IMG/VR virus record: IMGVR_UViG_3300034066_002126
Coordinates: 1 to 24,649 of that record
Reading direction: 5' to 3' (one strand)
DNA: 24,649 nt
Origin: a virus
Both the position numbers and the translations under genes were made by a program. The stretch's first letter is position 1. Every line of letters starts with the position of its first letter. Under the pieces are notes generated by a model, which did not search any database, was not told the origin of the DNA, and saw only the letters and a list, made by a program, of their open reading frames with translations. Shown here piece after piece: positions 8,716-20,700 of this stretch.

Positions 8716-11700
8716 TTAAACGCTTGTGGAATAACCAACATATCTCAGTGGATTAATTCTTTGAATTACTGCTCCAGTGGACAATCCAGAAATACCATTA
8801 ATATTATAAGAATTGAAACTCAAAGGTTTCTTTCTGGTTGGAGCGTTTATCTTGCCCCAACTAAATTGTCCATAAAAATTACTGTAACCCATTCCAATTA
8901 ATCCATTATAATTTGATACTTTAACAGTAACTCTCGAAACATTAGTTAATCCGACTCCAGGAACGCTTGTTTGTGCTATAGAAACTGAAGCAACTTTATA
9001 TACGTTGTCAAGACAGGTTGTTCCTACACCAACAATTGAATCGGTGGAATCTAGTGAAGTTATTCCAAAACCAATATTGGAATTAAATACTGTAAAGTAA
9101 TAATCAGTTTTTATTCCACTAATTCCAGTTGTTGCAACTCCAACAGTAATATTAGTATTTCTTAGATAAGAATCTGTTGGAATAAACAAATCAAATACAA
9201 TTCCAGTTGTTGCAACGCCAACTGAAGTCGTAGAAACTCCAACAATTATTCCAAAGTCTCCTTCATATGAAACATCTTCAATTCTTTCTGATTTAAGAGA
9301 TGGATATTGAATCAGAACTTGTGGGGGAGTTTTGGTTGTATATCCAAATCCTGGAGATGTAATCGTCAGAGAAGTTACAATTCCTGAGGTTATGGATGCT
9401 GTTGCGGTAGACGTTGACCCAATACCTACTGGATTTCCGATAACAACTGTTGGATTGGTCGTAAATCCTAATCCACCATTAGTAAGACTCAATGAAGAAA
9501 TAGTTCCTGCAGTGGAAACTACGGCAGTTGCTGATGCACCAACTATAACGTCTTGAGAAGTTATTAAAATTTTTGTTTTAAATGGAGTTGTTGAATTTTC
9601 TCTATTGTCATCAAAGAAAATCTTTACGCTCTCCACAAAAATTTCGGTGGATGCAGTTCCTACATTTTTAATTATGTTAGTTGTTGGTTGAATAAGAGGT
9701 TCATATATTTCTCTATTTTTTCCTATTTCTTGACCACTAATAATTTTATCTTCAGTTTGCCTACACCAGATCAAAGGCCTAGAAAGAGTTTCGTCAATTG
9801 ACAATCCATATCCATTATATGGATTGGTTTGAACAATATCAGAAGAAACGATATCGGTAACAAGTCTTTCATCTTCTTTTTGTGATAAAATATCACTGTT
9901 TAATCTCACAGTATCTCCAGATTTGATAGTTTCTAAAACATCATTAAAGACAACATCTACCGATCCAGTTCCCTTATAGAATAATATCTTACAAGTATCC
10001 CCTTCTTTTGGTGGTTCTGAGAAAGTAAATGTACTTCCTCCAGTGAAAGTATATCCAGATCCGGGAACTTGTAAAATATCATTGATGAATATTAATAATA
10101 TGGATTGTACGTCAATATTTGAACCAAATCTTGCTCGAATTGATGTTTGTACTCCATCTATTTTAATTGGGAAGTTTCTTCTTACGCCATTGAATAAGTT
10201 TTCGATTTTATCAATAACTTGGAAGTCCCCAACAGACCATCCTGAGAAAAGATCTGCAAATACTTGGTCGATAGTCAATTCAAATCTACTAAATGGTTTT
10301 GAAGAGTCTGTTGGAATTCCTGTCAATCCTCCAGTAGGAACGGTAAGAACTTCAGAAACTTTATATGCATAACCTAGGTTTCTAATTTCAAAATCAACTA
10401 TACTAGATCCCTGCCCAACAACAATATTGACCGTAGACTGAGTTCCAATTCCAGAAGACCCTGGAGAGTAAATTAATGGAATATTATCATAACTACGTGG
10501 AGATTCAAATACGACAATTGGTGGATTTGACGACGTATAACCAGATCCTGGATTTGTGATGGTTATATTGTTCGAAATGCGCCCTGACGAAATAGTGGAG
10601 AAACCAATAAACTGATAATTTAAAATTCCATTGCTGGCAGTTTTTACACCAACATCGACTAATCCAACAGTCGGAGAATTCAGACTTATTAATGCCGAAG
10701 TTCCAGAGACAATAGATTGACTTGAAGTACTTGCTGAACCAATCAAAATATAAGTGTTTCCAACGCCCACAATAGGAACATTTTGGAATATTGATCCTAT
10801 TCCTATTGTATTTGAAGTTGAATATTGTAATTTGTTGAGAACTCCATTTTGGTTGTTTATTGGAATAATTGTGCTTCCTGAACTAATATTTGTAGAAGTT
10901 TCTGCAATTATTTCATAATTTTCATGACCTCTATAACCAGATCCAGAATATCCAACACTAATTGCAGAAATAGTACCTGCAACAGAAACTATTGAAGTTC
11001 CCCCTGCTGAAATTAATGGTTGATAACCAAATCCTTGAGTAGATGCTACTGAAACAATAACTCCTCCCCTAGGAACACTTGCATTATTAATATCATACGC
11101 AGTTGACGATATAGTTCCAGTAAATGCTAAGGTGGTTATACCCGCATTTTCTCTTAATTTATAATCTCCATTAATATTGACGGTTCCAAGTCTCTGTGGT
11201 TCTTGGAAAACATTGTTTATCAAGAGAACCATTCCGCCTGTGGAAATTCCAGTAATATTTGAATTATAAGATTTTAGAATAAATTCGGTGTTTATTCCAG
11301 TAAACTGTTCTGATAATCCATCAAAAATATAATTCTTACTATATGGTTCATTTATATCATCTTCTATTCCTGATCTCAGAAAGACTCTTCCTGCAAATGT
11401 AGAACGAGTAGTAATGCCAGTGTAATCCCTATCATCAGGTCTATTTGTTATAGTTCCAATTGGTGAATTTCCATATGGTGCTTCTACAAAGTGAATTGTG
11501 TTATTAATGATATTATAGTTACCAGTAATCTTAGTAACAGTTGACCCAATAGAGTGATTCTCTGAATTTGTTCCCATCCAACCTCGATCAACCAATAAAG
11601 CATTGGTTGATCCATAACCAACAGTATTTACCTTTACTATCTCATCGTTAATCTTCAGTAAATCGCCACCAAAAATAGAGGTTATTCCCGAAAGAGTTAA

Positions 11701-14700
11701 ATCAACTACATTGAAGGCAACATTTTTCGCTAGAGTTGTAGTTGTTGATGTGGAGACAATAGGAGATTGAATAAAGTTGTCAATGGTTACCAAACATTTT
11801 GTATTTTGTTTTTTGGCAGTGAATGAGTGTGTTGTTCCTATTCCAACTGAGGTAATTGTAAGAGGTTCTGGAATTGCTTTTAGTGCCTTTTCCGCACTTG
11901 CTGCCAATCTAATATCAAGATCATTTACTTTAATTACGAATACTGATGAAGGCAATAAATCAGTTGATCCAATTCCGGTAATAGTTGTTGTTGCAATGCC
12001 AATAGGACTGCCATTACCTTGACTATAAATAAGTTCTTCTCCAGTTACGTAAAAATGTTTTGGAATTCTTACTGAATTGTTTGTAACATTTACCGTTGTT
12101 GTATTTGAAGCATCAAATACTCTTTGGAAGATTGGTATTTGCCTATGTTTTAAATCAAATGATCTCTTAATAGAATTGTAAATTCCTTCAAATTCCCCAT
12201 AAGATGTTTCTATGTTGGAATTTGTGAAATCATATGATTGTAAAGTATTTGCCGTACTAACAACTTTCATTGAGTTTTGATAAACTTTAACCTCTGCTGA
12301 AATATTTGGATTAGGAGTAAATGTTAATGTTGTTCCTGTTATAGTACTAACACCAACTCCAAAAGTTCCTAATCCGGAGGAGGTTTCTATGACACCAAAT
12401 TCTGATACATATGCTTCAGTTTCATCATCAACAACTACTAGTTCAGAAACTTGATATTCATCATTCGTAGTGTCTTTAACAACTGCAATATAGTAGGCCG
12501 ATCCATATTCTTTAGAATATGTTGTTATTCCAATTTGAGTAGGTGTTGGTGACGAAGAAATAGATACGTATCCAGACCTTACTTCGCAATTGTCAAATGA
12601 TAATGAGGAAGTACTAATTCCTACATTTGTACTAGCAACTGAAACTCTAAGTGTATTAATAACATAGGTAGTTCCCAATCCAACATTTGGCGTAAAATCT
12701 AAATTGACATTTGATCCAGAAATATAAGCGGTATAAGTTCCTATTCCTTCTCCGACATATCTGACTCTACTTGAGTTTGATAATCGACCATATTCTACGA
12801 TGCTTACATCAGTACCATCATTCAATAAAGTTATTTCATCAAACTGGAAATATGTACCGTTTGTAGCAGAGAACTGAACCAAGACTTTTGATGCCAAATA
12901 AGTAGATCCGATACCAACAATATTTGTCTGTGTGGTAGTTCCTGCGGGAACTGTTGCTGTCGATGATCTTACATCAATTAAACTGCCAAAAGAAGTACTT
13001 CCAATACCAGAAGAAGTATCTCTAATACCATATGATATTACACTAATATCATAGTTGCTATAAAAATAACTTAGTGGATAGAATTCTAGTGTTCCTTCAG
13101 ATCCAAAGATAGAAAAATCGAACGATCCCAAATCAACACTAGTTTCTGATCTAGCATATTGATTTAAGTATCCTTCCAATCCATCATGCATTAAAGAAAC
13201 AAGATAAATTTGTCTGAGACCAGTAAATCTCTTGTCTCTCACATAGGTTATGTATTTCTTAGATCTAAAATCAGATAATCTAAATGAATCTACATTAGAA
13301 TAATTTTGTTCTGATGGAAGGTTGGAGAATTGGTCACTAATATCATCTATTGTAAGAACTCTATTTCCTATTGATTGGAATTCATCCTGTAAAGAAACAG
13401 AATTTAAAATAATTTCTTTCGAATAATAATCAGAATCAATATTTAATGCCTTTTCTCTAGCAAGATCAAAATCATAAGTACAATTTAAATCAATTTCTCT
13501 TACTAAATCTGCTAAACCAGAGAAATCTCCATTATCCTGTGCTGTTGATATTCCTGTAGAAGTAGAATCTACAGATTCGATAATTAAATCGCTAAACTTT
13601 TTAAATCCACTAGTATGGTTGAGATTACCTATCGATTCATTCCAAGTTTCATAATCAACTTTAGATTTTATTGAATATGAGAAATTTTGGTAGTAATTGT
13701 TATCAGAAGTAACTTGTAACTGATTATTTAAAAATCCACTTTCCGATTTCCATCCTTTTTTTACAATTGATGAAGCATTCACCGCATAAACTGCGTCAAA
13801 ATCGTCAACTGTGCGAATTGAACCCTTTGCTTTTGAGGTTTCACCTTGAATCATAGAATTCACTTCAAATATGTCACTTGAAGATAACTTCAATTCTTCT
13901 GTATATTCATTCCAATTTAATACAATTCCGCTTGAAGATCCACTAATTGCCCTTTCGCCCTTAAAGAATTTGTATTTTTCTAAAACAGGATTAAATATTG
14001 GGAAATACTTTTCTGGCACAACAATGCCTGCAGAATTTTCAGAATCGAAGGTTCCTGGAGATTCTGAAGTAGATAGATAATTTGAGAGGTTATAGACAAT
14101 ATTTGCACCAGAACCACCATACTGAGGATTCGCTGAAGTTAAAGTAAATAGAGAATAGTTATAATTCTTGGAGTTATATCCCTTCGAGGTTAATGCTGTT
14201 CCAACACTTGTATTTTCAATTAAAACCCTATCTCCAACGTTAAATGGGAAGATTTCTCCAAAACTATAGTTGACATCAAGTTCAACTGTTACATTTTTAT
14301 TTGTACTATTGAAAGTAACATTTTTAATAGGAACTCCATTAGAGTTGTTGGTTGGAATTATTAATGGTTTTGTGTTATAAATTCCTTCAGTATTTTTTAC
14401 AATTTCTACTGTTTTTGAATTTATGTCATATTTTAAATCAACATCACTAACAACCTGGTTTGTATAGGAATCAATCACAACAAGTTCAGGAGAAATGCTA
14501 TAATTAATTCCTACAGAAGAAACTCCAACACTCTTAAATATTGAAAGTGGATTTACTTTAAATATTTGAGGTAACTTGGAAGTTGGGCGTAAAGTTGTAT
14601 CTGCTGGGTAATCAAAACCAATATCTTCTATTTCTACTCTATTAACTTTTCCGATAGAAATTGTAATTGGTTCTAAAATGGCACCACGACCACTAGTAGA

Positions 14701-17700
14701 AAATACCGATGTTATGCCAGGAGAAGTGTCATAAAGTCTTCCTGGAGATTTTATTTCAACATCTTTAATTTCTCCACTTGTATTTTTAGAATTAGTATAA
14801 TATTGGAAATTTCCATCAGAACTTGTATACGACAAACTTTCTGGATAATCCAGAATATTGAAAGTAAATGTTGTCTGTCCCACTCCAACTACGTTGTGGA
14901 ATCCATAATATGAACTTTGAGATAAAATTAACCTATTATTTGCACTGATGTTGTCATTATCTAAAATAATTTCTTTTTTAGAAACAAGGTTATCTTTCAA
15001 ATCAACAGGAACCAAGTTATAATATAAATCAAAATCAAGGTTTTCTGTTGTCAAAGTAATAGAAGAAGTTGAAGTTACCCCTATTGTACCAGTCTTAATG
15101 ACATCAAACTTTGTTGAATTTGATGTTTTACTAAATTCTTCAGTAAAATCTGAATTTGTATATAGTTTAAAATCAAATGCAGGATAAGAAAGAGATCCTT
15201 TAGCATATGATAAAGAACTATCGGATAAATCAAATTTAATTACTTGATTGGAAATAGCAAAAATTCTTGGATTAATTAAAGATAATGTTCCGGAAGAAGC
15301 ACTTGTAAAATCAATTATTTCTGGAATATCTTTAGTTGCATTATAATAACTTGAAGATAATTTAATTGTGTCCTTATTAAATCTGACAACATAGTATATC
15401 TCGTCATTCACTAGACCGCCAATTGCAACAGTTGAATTGTAAATTACTTTTTCCCCAGTTTCATATCCATGATTCTGAATTGTAATTGTATTATTTGCAA
15501 CACTAACGTCAGATGCTTCAAAAGATTTTGGATTAATTATCAATCTTCTGTTCTTGTCATTATATTTTACGACAATAGTAGTTGTGATTCCGGGAAGAAC
15601 ATCAAGGTAAACTTTATCGTTTGGTTTTAAACCGTGAGTTGATGCGGTAGAAACGGTAACAGTATTTCTTACAAATTCTCCAGTCAAAACATTTGAATAA
15701 TTAGTTTTGAAACTATGGTTGATTCCAGATCCAAGATTTGTAAAGAATAATGTAGAAGTTGTAATACTACTATCGATTCCAACAAAAGATCCAGTAGATC
15801 CTAAACCAACTTTATTTGTAGAAATGCCAATTAAATCATCAGAAACTTTAGCAACATAAACCGATTGATTATCTGATAACTGAAAACTACTTACTCCATT
15901 GTCAGAAACAAATAGTGGAGATCCTCCATTACTCGTATAAGTTAACTCCTCTCCAGTTTCTAATTTATGTGATGGTATGTAAATTGTCTTTGCTGGGACA
16001 AAAATATTTGTTATTCCTGCACCAGGATTAGAGAAATATAAAGTTAAACCTATTCCAACGCCCGCAGACGTTCCTAAAGAAACAGACTCTGCTGGATTGA
16101 AATATATTTCTCTATTTAAATTATAGTTTATATTTACACCTTTTGAGTTATCAAAAGTAAACTTTCTAGTTTTTTCATATAAAACTGTGGAAGCGGTGTG
16201 TGCAGATCCAGGAGTAGATTCATAAGATCTCAAAACCTTCACTCTAGAAGATAATTTGTCAATTGATAGAATCTTTACTTTTTCACTCTCAATGTGGTAA
16301 ATATCATTTTCTCTTATATTTGGAAACTCTAAAGATCCATTTACATTAAAATAAGTAATAATTCCAGTGGCAGTTGAATTACCAACAGGTCCAGAAAGAG
16401 CAAGTGTGTCGGACCTAACACCGACTTGGAAAAACTCATTGAAAGAACTTACTGAAGTATTAAGTCCAGAAATCGATATGATATCTTTATTTACGAGACT
16501 GTGTGGATTAGAGCAGAATCCAATAAACTTCCCTGTTGAATTTAATGGATAAAATTCAACATTTTGTGCAAAAGTTGATGCAAAACTTATGGAATTGATT
16601 TCTTTTCCTTTCAGGTATGAAACCTCAACATATGCATCAGAACCACTAGTATTTGTATTGTTGAATACGACTTTATCACCGATCTTATATCCACTTCCAC
16701 CTGTAGTGATTCCAATATCATTCAATCCTGATAAGAGGACTGATTTTACTTTTACTGTTGAATCTTTTACTTTAATTGGGTTGAAAACAAAATCATATTG
16801 AGAATTTCCACTTGTTAAATTATAAGGTGAAGTATTTCTCAATAAGTTATTATCTTCAAATGAGAATAACTCTTGATTGGTAAATTCTCTAGTGTAATTT
16901 AATTGGTTGGGAATTGATTTGAAAGTGTTTCCAATTAAATATGGGAAAGATGGTTTTTTGAAGTTTTTGAACGCACCTGAAGTTTCAGTAGATCCATTAT
17001 TAATGGTTGCAAAATATGCATAAGTTCCATTTGGAAACTCTGGAGTTATGCAGAATCTTCCATTATGTTCATCTAAATCTCCAGAATTGTTAAATTGGTA
17101 GTCATCCGTAAAAAATCCTTCTGGGTAAATTTTTTGTCCTGAAGATGATACTGGGTCCGGTCTTTCTGGAGAAACTTGAGAAATATATCCCGATATCATC
17201 TCTCTAACTGTTCCCCCTGAAGGAGAAGAATATCCATAGGGACCATATATTGGATTGCCATCATATGCCCATCCAATTATTGGAGAGTGTACATTGGATG
17301 TTACTTCTCTACTTCCACTAATACTTAAATCGGGAATAAAAACTTTTTTACCATTCACATAATCTATACCAAAAACAGTTCTTCTGAGTTTTCTTGGTGC
17401 ATATAAATGGCAATACTGTAATCCATTATTCGTATATGATGATGTGTCAATAACTCCATCATCGTCAAGTATTTTATTAGAATTTAGGTTTTTTTCTACC
17501 TTATTGATTGTCCAGGATTGTATCTTACATTCTGGTTTAAAGTTTCTTCCTGCAGAGACAACTTCTAATGCTGTACCAACAGTATTAAATCCAACACCAC
17601 CATTTACAACTTTAACATCGACTATTTTTCCATTACTAATTATTGGTGTTAAAGTGGCTGCTGTACCAATCCCCAACACATTGATAGTTGGGGCAGAAAT

Positions 17701-20700
17701 ATAATTACTTCCTCCATTCAAAACTAAAACTTGCTTTATTTGCCCATTGTTTACAATTGGAGAAAGTTGAGCTTGAGAACCTATCCCTAAAACTACTTTA
17801 GGTTGCCTTTCGTAGTTAATGATTTCAGAAGATCCATATCCAACTCCGGAATTGTTTACAAATACATTGGTAATAGATCCTCTAAAAACGGGTTGAATTT
17901 TTGCATTAAAATCTTGACCAGTTAATGTGGAAACACCTATCTTTCCTTTTACTGATATAATAATTTCTGGATAATTAAAAATGTGAGATGAAGATCCAAT
18001 AGAAGTTAAACTTATAGTTTGTCCCGATTTAAAATAGAAATCTTTATTGGTTGTAGCAATTCCTACTTGAGAAAGTTTAAACTGATTATCATTTACTTTA
18101 ACAACATAATAGGATTCATTATTTGATAAACCACCAATAACAGATCCAGTAGAAGTATATTTGATTATCTCTCCAGTTTGATAACCATGATTCTTTATAT
18201 TGATAATATTTGAAGCGGTATTAATTCCAGAAGAGAAACAAGAAGTCTTTTTATTTGAATAATTGGATCCACTATCTAAAATACTAAAACTTATTATTGA
18301 TCTCTTTGGTATAGATGATTCTAAATTATGAATTCCGACACCATATGAAGTCAAATCTACAGTATTGATACCAGAAACTGCATCATTTAAAGTTTTGTGC
18401 AGTTTTACATTATATGCATTTTGTACATTTACATAATACTGAGCATTTGTTGAAATTCCACCTACTGCGGTCTGCCCATCAGTTAGATATAGAACTTTTT
18501 CATTATCTCTAAATTTATGATATGTCGAAAATCCAATGGTATTGGTAGTAAGATTTACAAATCCAGCAGACTCTATAGAATTAAAAGAAACCCTATGTCT
18601 TAAACTTGTTAGATTTGGTTTTGCGACTGCACCAATGCCATTTCCGCCAGAAATTGTTACAATAGGATTTTCAATGTAATCAAATCCACCATCAATGACA
18701 TCAATTCTTTCTAAAGATCCTTCAACATGTGCATATGCTGAAGCATTAGATCCATTAGCGTCATAAATTGAAATCTGTGGTGGATTGATCACATCATAAT
18801 CTTCGCCTCCGTCAATTACATTAATTTGGTTGATGCCTCCATAGTAGACTTTATCTTCAGATTTATAACTAAATGCTTCTACTCCATTAACGAATATTCC
18901 AACAGGACCCGATGGTGTTTCTGTATTATCTTCATTATTTGAAGGAAGTGGAGTTGTTATATTTTTAATATAACTCTGAGGAGAAAAACTTAAAAACTGA
19001 ATTTTTGTTTTTCTAAAGATATTATTAGTTACTGTTACTGTTGCTGGAACTGAAACATATTTCTTATTAAATAGGTCAGATTTGCTATTTGATAATTTTA
19101 TTTTTAAATCATCTAGTTTTTGCACATAATAAGTCTTTGAAAGTATTCCCAAAGAATTTGAAGTATCAAACGGATCAATATATGTTATAGAATCTCCGGT
19201 ATAAAGACCGTGATAATTATTCGGGTTTCCGGAACTTAAATCAAAAGTTTCTCCACTAAAAACTCCAGAGAAAACAATATCTGTTGTTTTTAGATCAATA
19301 CTTTCATCCAAATAATTTGGAAGTGAGTTGGACGCAACGTAAATATCATCCTGAGTTCTTACATAAACGTTCTGAACGTTTGCCGCATATTGATTTAAAG
19401 AACTAAAGTTAGAAAATTTTGGTTTTATAATAATTCTTTCTACAACATATTTTGAATTTAAGTTGTTTATTTTTGGACCTTCAACACTTATTGAATTGTC
19501 ATTATTAACTCTAACAACTTTATAGTTAGTACTAGTTCCATCAGAAGATATTAATCCGAGAGTATCTCCCAAATAAAATGTGTGAGGATCATAAGTTATA
19601 AACTCATATGAAAATAAATTTAGAGAAGGGTTTGAAGAATTCGGACCCTTAATTTGTTGTACATTAAATTTGTTTGCTAAATTAAATATCCAGTTATTTG
19701 ATAATTCATTATTTCCTCTATATCCCAGAGTAACAGTTTTTAGAGGATCTCCTTTTGATATCAAATAAGTATCTGCATCATAAGATACATCAGACAAAAC
19801 TCCGGTAATTCTTACTTTTACCGTCTCAGTTCCTACATTTGAATAAGCAAATGCATTAATTTTAACATCAGTTCCTTTTGGTATTTCAACTGAAGTGTTA
19901 CTGTTTAATATAAATTGGGTTACATTTTTAGTTGAATAACTGCTAGAATACTCTACATCATTGACCTTATAAACTATAGTTCCTATTGAAGGAAATCCTA
20001 TAGTTGAGTCTACGTCTAAGATCTGACTATTAGTTAGTGCAGTTGTAGTTAATTTTGTTGCAGCATGTATCGAAAAATTACCAAAAACTGACCCCTCAAC
20101 AGTAAGATCTTTGTTATAATCACTGTCTAAACTTAAAACGTAATATGTTTTATTTGCTCTTTGAATTTTTTCTACATTAGTTATGGTTCCATACGCCTTA
20201 TTAAAAAACGAATCTTCGTCTTGATATATGGTACGATTTACCATAGACATAGGATCACCTGAGATAGATTCTACTACTAAATCTCTAGTGATTCTATATT
20301 TTGCGTCCGATGGTTTCAAGAGGAAATCTCTTGGTTTTAAAACGTCAACATTTTCTCCAAATAAAGCTTTAAAAAGAATTTTATATGAGTCATCTGTTCC
20401 TTTTGACTTATAATAATCCTTTGCTTGCTTTATAAATGTTTTTTCGTTTAAACCATCTACAAATTCTCTGTTTTCAAATCCAGGAATTAACTGCCTTTTG
20501 AGTTTAGTTAAAAATTCTTTTAGTAGCAGAGAACTTAGATTTTCTACACGTGAATTGTTAGAATGGGTAGATATTCCTGAAGTAGAAAAAACTAATTGAT
20601 CTGGTTTATTAGAAGATCTGTATGAAGTTATGCCACTAAATCCTCTTGTGCAATTAATGAATGATGTATTGGTCTTTCCTTCATAAAGAATAATTTCAGA

